DNA from: Alphaproteobacteria bacterium
GTDB lineage: Bacteria > Pseudomonadota > Alphaproteobacteria > SP197
NCBI GenBank assembly: GCA_028277285.1
Contig: JANQGO010000221.1
Coordinates: 1-59,484 of the forward strand
DNA length: 59,484 nucleotides
Reading direction: 5' to 3'
Below, piece by piece: positions 34,300 to 42,448 of this stretch. Every line of letters begins with the position of its first letter. Position 1 is the first letter of the stretch. The notes below the pieces were generated by a model. That model was not told where the DNA came from, did not search any database, and saw only the letters and a list, made by a program, of their open reading frames with translations. Position numbers and translations under genes: made by a program.

Positions 34300-34725
34300 T
34301 TACTTGATGAAGTCCACGGAACCGAGCGATGTCGGCCAGACGACGTTCAGGCAGTCCTGGCGCGGCCCGTTGTTGTCCTGGCACGTGAGCACATCGTTCA
34401 ACAGGACGCGGCCGACCTCGCCACAGGGTTGATCGGCGAAGTCGAAGACCTTGAGGCTTGTCTTCCCGGCCGTCAGCGGGGCCGTCTCGACCGCGAGCCG
34501 ATTGGCGACGATGCCGTCGGTGTCGAGGAGAACAAGGTCCAGCTTCAAGCTATCGAACGCCGTGCCGGCGCCGTTGCGCAGCATCAGATACGCCCTGCAG
34601 GCGCTGCCGTTCGGTTCGAGCTTGTTGAGCTCGACCGTGACGGTCGGTTCAGCGGCGATGGCGGAAACACTGAGGGCGGCGAACGCAGCGGCTGCCGTAA
34701 GGGGTCGCAACATCATCGCTCTCAA
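34300..34725 (-). CDS. Conserved secreted protein of unknown function
   Basis: The 141-residue product has a signal peptide (about residues 1-25, cleavage after AIAA) and a small beta-rich domain with four cysteines in the mature part (near residues 43, 100, 115 and 125), likely forming disulfides in the periplasm. Sequences of this kind occur as the first gene of exbB-exbD-tonB operons, as here, 25 bases ahead of exbB. I recognise no named domain. A role linked to TonB energy transfer or metal uptake is inferred only from position. Confidence 0.65.
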   Translation of the reverse strand: MRAMMLRPLTAAAAFAALSVSAIAAEPTVTVELNKLEPNGSACRAYLMLRNGAGTAFDSLKLDLVLLDTDGIVANRLAVETAPLTAGKTSLKVFDFADQPCGEVGRVLLNDVLTCQDNNGPRQDCLNVVWPTSLGSVDFIK

Positions 34726-34900
34726 TTGCGGTTAAGAATTAGTCGCATTCGGAACCCTTTGTAACGGTGACCGGGAGCGGCCGCAACCGTTCGATAGCCA
34801 CCAACGCTTGGCACGCCGGGACGTGAGCGTGTGTTGGGCGCTGAAAGCGCCATCGGCACGGATTGGGGTGCGTGCCAGACCAGAAGGCCAAGGCGGCATC

Positions 34901-34932
34901 TGATAATAGGAATGAGAATGAGTTGCATTTGC
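34901..34932. promoter_or_regulatory. Fur-box-like site in the exb/hem divergent region
   Basis: TGATAATAGGAATGAGAATG followed by AGTTGCATTTGC resembles proteobacterial Fur boxes (overlapping AATGAGAAT/ATTTGC half sites). It lies about 75 bases ahead of hemP and about 180 ahead of the exb operon start, in the AT-rich part of the gap. Iron-dependent repression of both directions is expected. In alphaproteobacteria Irr or RirA may replace Fur, so the identity of the regulator is open. Confidence 0.5.
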
Positions 34933-35004
34933 TTTCATGATGACGTAACGATGACCCCGCTTGGGTTTTGACGCGCCGCCAAGAAGAGCGCGAGGAGTTG
35001 TTCG

Positions 35005-35199
35005 ATGCAGGACCGTAGCGGTTTGTCGCGGTCGCCTGACGGGGAGGTTGGCGGTGTCGATGCCGCCAAACCGGACGGCGTTCGCCGTGTCGACAGCACG
35101 CTCCTGTTCGGCGGCGCCAACGAACTCATCATCGAGCACGATGGCGATAGCTATCGGCTGCGTTGTACGGCGAAGGGAAAACTGATCCTGACGAAGTAG
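35005..35199 (+). CDS. hemP: Hemin uptake protein HemP
   Basis: This 64-residue protein matches HemP throughout its C-terminal half: VDSTLLFGGANELIIEHDG then YRLRCTAKGKLILTK. An AGGAG at 34993-34997 precedes the ATG at 35005. HemP proteins are small, usually the first gene of haem uptake loci, and in some rhizobia and Burkholderia act as positive regulators or accessory factors for expression of the haem receptor. It is followed after 114 bases by the receptor gene. Confidence 0.88.
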   Translation: MQDRSGLSRSPDGEVGGVDAAKPDGVRRVDSTLLFGGANELIIEHDGDSYRLRCTAKGKLILTK

Positions 35200-35313
35200 C
35201 CGCGTCGAGAATCCAACAACTATCCAAGCCAGCCACCGACTGCCCGCGAGGCTCAAGGCAGCCAGCCAGGATGCGCGCTTCAACGAAGCGAATAAGCACA
35301 GCGGGGAACTGGC

Positions 35314-37467
35314 ATGACTTTTAGAAAGACGGGCTGCGCGTTTGCGACGGTCCTTATGGCGGTAACTTTTGCGTCGTTGGCCGTCGCCCAGACAGCCGAC
35401 GACGCGATGGTGACACAGGAAGAGGGGGCCGACGCTGGCGGTGCATCGTTGCCTATTCTTCTCAATCCCATCTCGGTGACCGCAACGCGTAATCCGATCG
35501 AGGCGTTCGCGTATCCGGGCATGGTCTCGGTCATCGGTAGAGAGGAAATCGAGACGCTGCAGCCGTCGACGCCGGACGACATTCTGAAGTGGGTGCCGAG
35601 CGTTCAGTTCGTTGGCGGGCCGAGGCGGACCGGCGAAGTGCCGGTTATCCGGGGCTTCTCGGGGCCCGACACCGTCATCTTGATCGATGGCGCGCGCCAG
35701 AATTTCGGTTCGGGTCATGACGGGCGGTTCTTCATCGATCCCAGCCTGATCCAGCAGGTCGAAGTGCTGCGCGGTCCGGCCTCGGCGCTCTACGGCAGCG
35801 GCGGCACGGGCGGTGTGATCGAGTTCAGGACACTGGACGCCGCCGACTTCCTGTCGGCCGGCGAAACCTATGGCGGCACCGTCTCCGGCGGCTTTCAGAC
35901 CGTCAACGACGAATGGGTCGGCACGTTGACCGCCTATACCGCGCCGACCGACCAGTTCGACATTCTTGGCTCCATCACCAAACGCGATTCCGGCAACATC
36001 AAGCTCGGCGACGGCAACACGCTGGCGAACACGGATGACGACATCATCGCCGGACTGGCGACCGGCGGTTTCAATCTTGCCGACCATCACCGCATCGAGG
36101 GGTCCTTCATCACCTTCCAGAACGATGCCCAAGAGCCCAATAACGGGCAGGGCGCGGGCGGCAGCTCCTCCGTCGACAAGGACATACGGTCGAGCACCTA
36201 TCAGGTCAGCTACGACTACAGCAATCCGATGGACAGTCTGCTTGACTTGGACGTCGTCGCCTACTTTACCGAAACACAGGCCGACGAACTCAGGCTCGAT
36301 GACCTGGGCATCGGTCCGACCGGCGAGCTTCTGAAACGCGATGTCGACACATACGGTTTTCGGGTCGACAACCGCACCAGTTTCGATACGTCAGAGGATG
36401 TCGCGAACCTCCTGACCTATGGTGTCGAGTTCTATCACGACAAGCAGTTCGGCGCGGCCGGTTCAGGGACCCGGGCCGGCGTGCCGAACGCCGAGGACTA
36501 TTTCTACGGCGTGTTCCTGCAGTCGGAGACCACGATCACGGAACCCTTCGGCGCTCTTCCGGGCGAGCTGCTTATCGTACCGGGCCTTCGCTATGACGAC
36601 TACGAGGTCACGAGTTCGCTTGCCGCCGACAACAGCGACAGCGAGTGGTCGCCGCGCCTGGGCGCGAGCTACTTGCCGAATGACTGGCTGATGGTGTTCG
36701 GCAGCTATTCGGAGGCGTTCCGCGCGCCGACTTTTGATGAACTCTTTTTGACGGGAACGCATTTCAACATCGTGATCCCCGGCTTCCCGACCATCACGAA
36801 CGCCTTCATCCCCAATCCGGAGCTCAAACCGCAACGCACGCGCACTTGGGAGTTCGGCGGCGGCTTGACGTTCGACGATGTTCTTAAGGAAGACGACGGC
36901 ATGTGGCTGAAAGGTTCCTACTATCGGACCAAGGCCAAGGATCTGATCAACCTCACGGTTAATCAGCCCGCCCCGTTCGTTGACTGCAACCCCTTCATCC
37001 CCGGCGCGTGTAACGGCACGTCGGAAGCCGACAATGTCGGCAACGCCAAGCTTTGGGGCACGGAGGTAGAAGGCGCCTATGAGAACGATCGCGTTCTCGT
37101 GTCCCTGGGGTTCTCGACGATCCGCGGTAAGGACGAGGACACCGGCGCCTATCTGGGAAACCTGCAGCCGGACACGTTCACCGTCATCACGGGCCTGAAG
37201 CTGCCGGAAGTCAACTCGATCGTCGGCTGGCGCATGCTCGCGGCCGACGGCTTCGACAAGGTCAACAACCCGGGCGAAGAGCGCGGCGGCTATGCGGTGC
37301 ATGACTTCTATGCGGCTTGGCAGCCGGCTGACGGCCCGCTCCAGGGTTTCCGCGTCGACGTCGGCGTCGATAACGCGTTCGACAAGTCTTACAGCAGAGT
37401 CTTCACAGGATCGGTGGAGGCAGGGCGCAACTACAAGGCCCTCGTCAGCTACTCGATGACCTGGTGA
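35314..37467 (+). CDS. TonB-dependent haem/haemoglobin receptor
   Basis: The 717-residue outer-membrane receptor has a signal peptide (residues 1-26), a TonB box in LNPISVTATR near residue 50, a plug domain (about 55-170 with LRGPASALYGSGGTGGVIEF) and a beta-barrel ending in YSMTW. The haem-receptor pattern is present: FRAP (in YSEAFRAPTFDEL, near 468), a histidine in GTHFN, then NPEL (in NPELKPQRTRTWEF). This FRAP-His-NPEL arrangement is characteristic of HmuR/HemR/ShuA-type receptors. It works with the ExbBD-TonB proteins opposite and hands haem to HmuTUV downstream. Confidence 0.92.
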   Translation: MTFRKTGCAFATVLMAVTFASLAVAQTADDAMVTQEEGADAGGASLPILLNPISVTATRNPIEAFAYPGMVSVIGREEIETLQPSTPDDILKWVPSVQFVGGPRRTGEVPVIRGFSGPDTVILIDGARQNFGSGHDGRFFIDPSLIQQVEVLRGPASALYGSGGTGGVIEFRTLDAADFLSAGETYGGTVSGGFQTVNDEWVGTLTAYTAPTDQFDILGSITKRDSGNIKLGDGNTLANTDDDIIAGLATGGFNLADHHRIEGSFITFQNDAQEPNNGQGAGGSSSVDKDIRSSTYQVSYDYSNPMDSLLDLDVVAYFTETQADELRLDDLGIGPTGELLKRDVDTYGFRVDNRTSFDTSEDVANLLTYGVEFYHDKQFGAAGSGTRAGVPNAEDYFYGVFLQSETTITEPFGALPGELLIVPGLRYDDYEVTSSLAADNSDSEWSPRLGASYLPNDWLMVFGSYSEAFRAPTFDELFLTGTHFNIVIPGFPTITNAFIPNPELKPQRTRTWEFGGGLTFDDVLKEDDGMWLKGSYYRTKAKDLINLTVNQPAPFVDCNPFIPGACNGTSEADNVGNAKLWGTEVEGAYENDRVLVSLGFSTIRGKDEDTGAYLGNLQPDTFTVITGLKLPEVNSIVGWRMLAADGFDKVNNPGEERGGYAVHDFYAAWQPADGPLQGFRVDVGVDNAFDKSYSRVFTGSVEAGRNYKALVSYSMTW

Positions 37468-37495
37468 GGCCGGCTTTGATGGGAAAGGAGTGAGT

Positions 37496-38422
37496 ATGGA
37501 GAAAGCGAAGCAGTGGCCCGTATGTCCCGTGCCGTCGTGGCTCATGGCTGTTGCCGCCGTGTTGGCGGTCGCTGTCACGGTCTCGCTGACAGCCGGCAAG
37601 GTCTTGGCGGACCACGCGACGGAGACCGGCGGATCGCAAGCCGACCGCGTCGTCTCAATCGGCGGGTCCATCACGGAGATCGTCTACGCGCTTGGCGCAG
37701 GCGATGGCCTTGTCGCCGTCGACAGCACCAGCCTCTATCCGCAGTCGGCCCAGGATCTGCCCGATGTCGGCTATATGCGTCAGCTTGCCGCCGAGCCGAT
37801 ACTGGCGCTCGACCCGACGCTGCTGCTTGCCGTTGACGATGCGGGGCCGCCGGCAGTTCTCGATCAGCTGCGGGAGGCCGGCACGCCGCTTGTTGTTGTT
37901 CCTGATGACCCGACACCGGAGGGCGTCGCGGAGAAAGTGAGGATTGTCGCCGATGCCTTGGGCATGAACGGCGAGGGCGAGACGATGGCGGCGCAGTTGA
38001 CGGCAGACTTCGCGACCCTGCGCGACTGGATCGCGGCCACGGAGACGAAACCCAAGGTCCTCTTCCTCCTGTCGGTCGGCAATGGCGCACCCCTTGCGGC
38101 CGGCCGCGACACGTCGGCCGCGGGGATCATCGAGCTTGCCGGTGGCGCAAACGCCGTCGACGGTTTCGACGGTTATCAGCCTTTGTCTCCCGAAGCCACC
38201 GTGACGGCCGCGCCGGACGTCGTGCTGGTGACGGGTCGCACGTTCGATCTGTTGGGCGGTCAGGAAGCGATTCTGTCGCGCCCCGAAATTGCCGCCACGC
38301 CGGCCGGTCGCAACGGCGATCTCGTGGTGATGGATGGCCTGCTGCTGTTGGGTTTTGGGCCGCGAACACCCGAAGCGGCACGCGCGCTTGCCTCAGCGCT
38401 TCACCCCGACCTGCAAGAGTGA
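37496..38422 (+). CDS. hmuT: Periplasmic haem-binding protein of an ABC transporter
   Basis: The product of about 308 residues has a signal/anchor helix (SWLMAVAAVLAVAVTVSL) and a cluster-A-II (BtuF/HmuT-like) binding fold beginning VVSIGGSITEIVYALGAGD. A tyrosine in PDVGYMRQL corresponds to the haem-iron ligand of PhuT/HmuT proteins. I use the ATG at 37496, which AAGGAG precedes closely; a GTG at 37490 is possible. The stop overlaps the hmuU GTG start. Role: carries haem from the receptor to the inner-membrane permease. Confidence 0.9.
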   Translation: MEKAKQWPVCPVPSWLMAVAAVLAVAVTVSLTAGKVLADHATETGGSQADRVVSIGGSITEIVYALGAGDGLVAVDSTSLYPQSAQDLPDVGYMRQLAAEPILALDPTLLLAVDDAGPPAVLDQLREAGTPLVVVPDDPTPEGVAEKVRIVADALGMNGEGETMAAQLTADFATLRDWIAATETKPKVLFLLSVGNGAPLAAGRDTSAAGIIELAGGANAVDGFDGYQPLSPEATVTAAPDVVLVTGRTFDLLGGQEAILSRPEIAATPAGRNGDLVVMDGLLLLGFGPRTPEAARALASALHPDLQE

Positions 38423-39534
38423 CGACGGGGCAGACCGATACGGCCGGGATGCGCGTCGCCCGCGATCCCGTCGCCGCAAGCACGAGACGGCGAAGGCGCG
38501 TCGGCGCCTTTCTTGCTCTGTTGGCCGCGATGCTGTTGCTCACCATCGTCGTCGCTGCCGGCTATGGCGCGGTGGAGATCGCGCCGGAACGGGTGATCGC
38601 GATCCTGGCTGGGTGGGTGGGCCTCACCACGGCGGGCCAAACCGGCGACACCGACGGCATTGTGCTGCTTGCGATCCGCTTGCCGCGCGTCTGCCTCGCG
38701 TTGCTGGCCGGCGCGGCGCTCGCTGTTGCCGGTGCGGCGCTCCAGGGTTTGTTCCGCAATCCTCTGGCTGATCCCGGCCTGATCGGCGTGTCGAGCGGCG
38801 CGGCGGTTGCGGCCGCGACGGCCATCGTATTGGGCGGGTCGGCGGCTGCCTTCCTTCCCGCCGGCGCCTTGGCCTATCTCATACCCGTCGCCGCGTTTGC
38901 CGGTGGCCTGATCACCACGTTTCTGGTCTACCGGATCGCATCGCGCGACGGCCGAACCGAGGTCGCAACGCTTTTGCTTGCCGGCATTGCGCTTAACGCA
39001 ATCGCCAGTGCCGGGATCGGTCTTTTGATTTTCCTGAGCGATGATCAGCAGTTGCGAGATCTGAACTTCTGGCTGCTGGGAAGCTTGGGCGGCGTGACCT
39101 GGGAACGCCTGTTGCCGGCGGCCCCGCTTATGCTGGTGTCGACTGTTCTGCTGGCAATTCTGTGGCGTCACCTCAATGCGTTCTTGCTCGGCGAGACCGA
39201 AGCGCTGCATCTCGGTTTCGACGTCGAGCGCATGAAACGTTGGATCGTCGTGCTGGCCGCGCTCGCCGCCGGCTCGTCGGTCGCCTTGACCGGCATCATC
39301 GGTTTTGTCGGCCTGGTCGTGCCGCATCTGGTCCGCCTGGTAATCGGTCCCGATCATCGTGGCCTGCTGCCGGCGTCCGTGTTGCTTGGCGCGATCTTGC
39401 TGCTGGCGGCCGACCTTCTGGCGCGCACGATTGTTCTGCCGGCGGAGTTGCCGATCGGCATTCTGACAAGCTGCATCGGCGGCCCGTTCTTCTTGTGGCT
39501 TCTGGTGCGCCGGCGCGGCATGGGCATGTGGTGA
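38419..39534 (+). CDS. hmuU: Haem ABC transporter permease
   Basis: The 371-residue FecCD-type permease has about ten membrane helices. Family motifs include RLPRVCLALLAGAALAVAGAALQG (only partly quoted: RLPRVCLALLAG), NPLADPGLIGVSSGAA and GFVGLVVPHLVRL. It begins with GTG overlapping the hmuT stop (GTGA) and its own stop overlaps the hmuV ATG (TGATG), so the three genes are tightly coupled. The N-terminal 30 residues are cytoplasmic and rich in arginine. Confidence 0.92.
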   Translation: MTTGQTDTAGMRVARDPVAASTRRRRRVGAFLALLAAMLLLTIVVAAGYGAVEIAPERVIAILAGWVGLTTAGQTGDTDGIVLLAIRLPRVCLALLAGAALAVAGAALQGLFRNPLADPGLIGVSSGAAVAAATAIVLGGSAAAFLPAGALAYLIPVAAFAGGLITTFLVYRIASRDGRTEVATLLLAGIALNAIASAGIGLLIFLSDDQQLRDLNFWLLGSLGGVTWERLLPAAPLMLVSTVLLAILWRHLNAFLLGETEALHLGFDVERMKRWIVVLAALAAGSSVALTGIIGFVGLVVPHLVRLVIGPDHRGLLPASVLLGAILLLAADLLARTIVLPAELPIGILTSCIGGPFFLWLLVRRRGMGMW

Positions 39535-40397
39535 TGCTGCGGGCATCGGGAATCAAGGTCTCGATCGGACGCGCGACCATCCTGCGCGGTGTCTCGCTGG
39601 ACGTGCGGCCCGGCGAAGTTGTTGCGGTCATCGGCCCGAACGGCGCCGGCAAGTCGACATTGCTACACGTGCTCTCGGGCGCGCGCGCGCCCGATGACGG
39701 CGTGGCGTCGCTGGACGGCCTTCCCCTGGAGCGGTGGCGGCCGCATGATCTCGCCCTACGCCGCGCGGTCTTGCCGCAGACGCCTCTCTTGACCTTCCCC
39801 TTCCGCGTCTTCGACGTTGTTCTGTTGGGCCGCAGTTGCCATGCCGGGCGTTCCAGTCAGCACGATGACATTGAGATTGCCGAGTCGGCCCTGAAGCAGG
39901 TCGACATGGTGCACTTGGCGGAACGGATCTACCCGACCCTATCGGGCGGCGAACGCCAGCGCGTGCAGCTGGCCCGCGTCCTCGCGCAGGTCTGGCGGCA
40001 GAGCGGGGCCAACGGTGAGGCCGGCGATACCCGCTACATTCTGCTCGACGAGCCGACGAACAATCTGGATATCGGGCATCAGCAGACGATCATGGAAACC
40101 GCGCGGCGTTTCGCGGCGGATGGATTCGGCGTGCTCGCCATCCTCCATGACCCCAACCTCGCGGCGATCCATGCCGACAGGATCTGTGTGCTGAGCAATG
40201 GGGCGTTGGTCGCGGATGGCCCGCCTTCGGCGGTCATGACCCAGGATCTGTTGCAGTCGATCTTTAATCTGCCGGTGGCCGTGCTGCACCATCCAGAGAA
40301 CGGTCGGCCGATCTTTTTTCCGCTATCGTCAACGCATCACGAGGGAGAAGCGTATGTTTTTCGCCATGAACCGGTTCCAGGTGCGCCTGGGCCATGA
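39534..40397 (+). CDS. hmuV: Haem ABC transporter ATP-binding protein
   Basis: This 287-residue ATPase has Walker A GPNGAGKS (residues 34-41), the signature LSGGERQRVQLARVLAQ and Walker B YILLDEPTNNLD. It powers haem import with HmuU. Start: ATG at 39534, overlapping the hmuU stop; the longer frame back to 39162 is a shadow within hmuU. Its 3' end overlaps the following monooxygenase gene by 44 bases, an unusually long overlap for this region. Confidence 0.93.
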   Translation: MLRASGIKVSIGRATILRGVSLDVRPGEVVAVIGPNGAGKSTLLHVLSGARAPDDGVASLDGLPLERWRPHDLALRRAVLPQTPLLTFPFRVFDVVLLGRSCHAGRSSQHDDIEIAESALKQVDMVHLAERIYPTLSGGERQRVQLARVLAQVWRQSGANGEAGDTRYILLDEPTNNLDIGHQQTIMETARRFAADGFGVLAILHDPNLAAIHADRICVLSNGALVADGPPSAVMTQDLLQSIFNLPVAVLHHPENGRPIFFPLSSTHHEGEAYVFRHEPVPGAPGP

Positions 40398-40665
40398 GGA
40401 AGAGTTTGAGGAGGTCTGGAAGAGCCGTGATTCGCGTCTGAAGGACGTGCCGGGTTTTGTCGAGTTCAACCTGCTGCGCGGTCCGTCCAACGACACCTAT
40501 ACGTTGTTCGCATCACACACGCTTTGGGCATCGCGCGCCGACTTCGAGGCGTGGACCAAGTCGCAGGCCTTCCGGGACGCCCATCGTTCGGCCGGCGAGC
40601 ACCGTCACATGTATCTGGACGGCCCCCACTTCGAAGGCTTCGACAGCGTGCACCACATCAAGTGA
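40354..40665 (+). CDS. Haem-degrading monooxygenase (IsdG/HmuQ-like, ABM fold)
   Basis: The 103-residue protein is an antibiotic-biosynthesis-monooxygenase-fold enzyme. The start MFFAMNRFQV with N6, the central LKDVPGFVEFNLLRGP, and the late W/H positions (SHTLWASRADFEAW, AHRSAGEHRHMY) match rhizobial HmuQ/HmuD-type haem oxygenases. It should open the imported haem ring to release iron. The ATG lies within the end of hmuV and is preceded by GAGGGAGAA. This completes the path receptor, binding protein, permease/ATPase, degradation. Confidence 0.83.
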   Translation: MFFAMNRFQVRLGHEEEFEEVWKSRDSRLKDVPGFVEFNLLRGPSNDTYTLFASHTLWASRADFEAWTKSQAFRDAHRSAGEHRHMYLDGPHFEGFDSVHHIK

Positions 40666-40673
40666 TACAGGCA

Positions 40674-42206
40674 TCAAGCGATCGCGCCGACGACACGAAC
40701 GCGGGCGCGCAGGCTGTTGCCGGGCATATAGGCAAGCGGCAGGTCCTCGACCTCGACCAGATCCAGGCTTGCCGCGTCCGCGCCGGCCTCGACGGCCCGT
40801 TCCTCGGCGATGCGGCGGGCTTCCGCTAGCGCCGCCTCTCGCGACAGTCCCTGGAAGATCTGATCGCATTCGCCGGAGATCTGGGCAATCGCCGCGCCGA
40901 CGGCGTTGGCGACCTCGCCGTGTTCGACATGAATGACGTCGCTGACGCCGGCAATTTCGTCGGGCACCAGGAACGCACCGCCGCCGACCGCGATGACCGG
41001 CACATCGCCGGCTTCCGTCTTCATGCGGTCGATCGCGACAGCGGTCATCTCGCGCATGGCGGCCATGGTCTCGTCGACCATGTCCTTCGGCAGATCCGCG
41101 ACATGCGAGGTATCGCCCAACTCGATCAGGCCGGCGGCGACGGCGACATCCGTCGCCGTCAGGTCGCCGCCGCCGAAGACGAGGCCGCGTTCGGTCAACC
41201 GATAACCGGTGCTCTCCGGCCCGATGGTCAGCGGGGCGCGTTTGATCAGCGTGCCGCCGCCCAGTGCGATGGATAGCAGGTCCGGCATGCGGAACAGAGT
41301 CCGCACGCCGCCGATCTCGACCACGTTGTTGGCCTCGCGCGGGAAACCCGCCTTCAGCATACCGATATCGGTCGTCGTGCCGCCGACATCGACGACCATG
41401 GCGTCCGACTGCTTCGACAGGAAGGCCGCGCCGCGCATGCTGTTGGTCGGACCCGACGCGAAGCTGAACACCGGGAACTTCTCGGCGACATCGGCCAGCA
41501 TCACCGTGCCGTCGTTCTGGGTGAGATAGAGCTGGGCGCTGATACCGCTCGTCTCGATCGCCTTGGTGAAGGCCGCCGTCGTCTTCTTCGACAGATCCTG
41601 CAGGCTGGCGTTCAGCAGGGTCGCGTTCTCGCGCTCCAAAAGGCCGATGCGGCCGAGTGAACTGGAGCAGGTAACCGCGATGTCCGGACACTCTTCGGCG
41701 AGGATCGCGGCCGCCTGATCCTCCAACGCGCTGGTCAGCGGCGAGAAGACCGACGTGACGCCGACGGCGGTGTAGCCGGCATCGCCGATCCGCTTGGCCG
41801 CATCGCGCATGCCTGTCTCGTCGAACGGCGCGATCGGTCGGCCGTCGTACTCGTGGCCGCCCTGCAGCATGACGATATCGCCGCGCACCTTGTCGGCCAG
41901 ATCGTCCGGCCAGTCGATGAACGGCGCCAGCGACGCGCTGGCCGGCAGGCAGATGCGGACCGCCGCCACCTTGCCGACATCGCGCCGCTGGGCGACCGCG
42001 TTGGTGAAATGGGTGGTGCCGATCATGACGGCGTCCAGTGTCTGCGGGTCGGCGGACGTCTTGGCGAGGACCTGCTTGAGCGCCTCGGTGATGCCCGACA
42101 TCACGTCTTCGGTGGTCGGCGTCTTGACCGAGCCGACGATCCGGTCGTCCTCGACCAGAACCGCGTCGGTGTTGGTGCCGCCGACATCGATGCCGATACG
42201 TTTCAT
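40674..42206 (-). CDS. Hydantoinase A/5-oxoprolinase family protein
   Basis: The 510-residue protein starts [20 protein letters not shown], the actin/hexokinase-like phosphate loop of the HyuA family, with a second nucleotide-binding segment [14 protein letters not shown] near residue 270 and [20 protein letters not shown] after it. Family members hydrolyse cyclic amides such as hydantoins or 5-oxoproline with ATP. The usual partner (HyuB or DUF917 protein) is absent from the window. It is convergent with the haem operon, 8 bases from its end. A link to 5-oxoproline formed by the DUF4392 protein at 23105 is possible but speculative. Confidence 0.88.
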   Translation of the reverse strand: MKRIGIDVGGTNTDAVLVEDDRIVGSVKTPTTEDVMSGITEALKQVLAKTSADPQTLDAVMIGTTHFTNAVAQRRDVGKVAAVRICLPASASLAPFIDWPDDLADKVRGDIVMLQGGHEYDGRPIAPFDETGMRDAAKRIGDAGYTAVGVTSVFSPLTSALEDQAAAILAEECPDIAVTCSSSLGRIGLLERENATLLNASLQDLSKKTTAAFTKAIETSGISAQLYLTQNDGTVMLADVAEKFPVFSFASGPTNSMRGAAFLSKQSDAMVVDVGGTTTDIGMLKAGFPREANNVVEIGGVRTLFRMPDLLSIALGGGTLIKRAPLTIGPESTGYRLTERGLVFGGGDLTATDVAVAAGLIELGDTSHVADLPKDMVDETMAAMREMTAVAIDRMKTEAGDVPVIAVGGGAFLVPDEIAGVSDVIHVEHGEVANAVGAAIAQISGECDQIFQGLSREAALAEARRIAEERAVEAGADAASLDLVEVEDLPLAYMPGNSLRARVRVVGAIA

Positions 42207-42448
42207 GCTGCGACCTTCCCGTTTTTCCTTCGCCGCACATCCTTGGTGTTGGCTGTCGACGCTGGTTTTCGAAGGGGCACCATGGCCCGCAGACGGCTAA
42301 ATGTCTAACGGCGGCGCGGGCACCGGCCTTAAAACGCCGACAGTCCGGGTCGGAGCAGCGCGGATGTCGCCTTGCGTCGCTGATCCCCCATGACTTACGC
42401 TTGGGTGGAGGGCCGCTCCTTCCCGATTCCGGCGGCCCCGTTCTGGCG

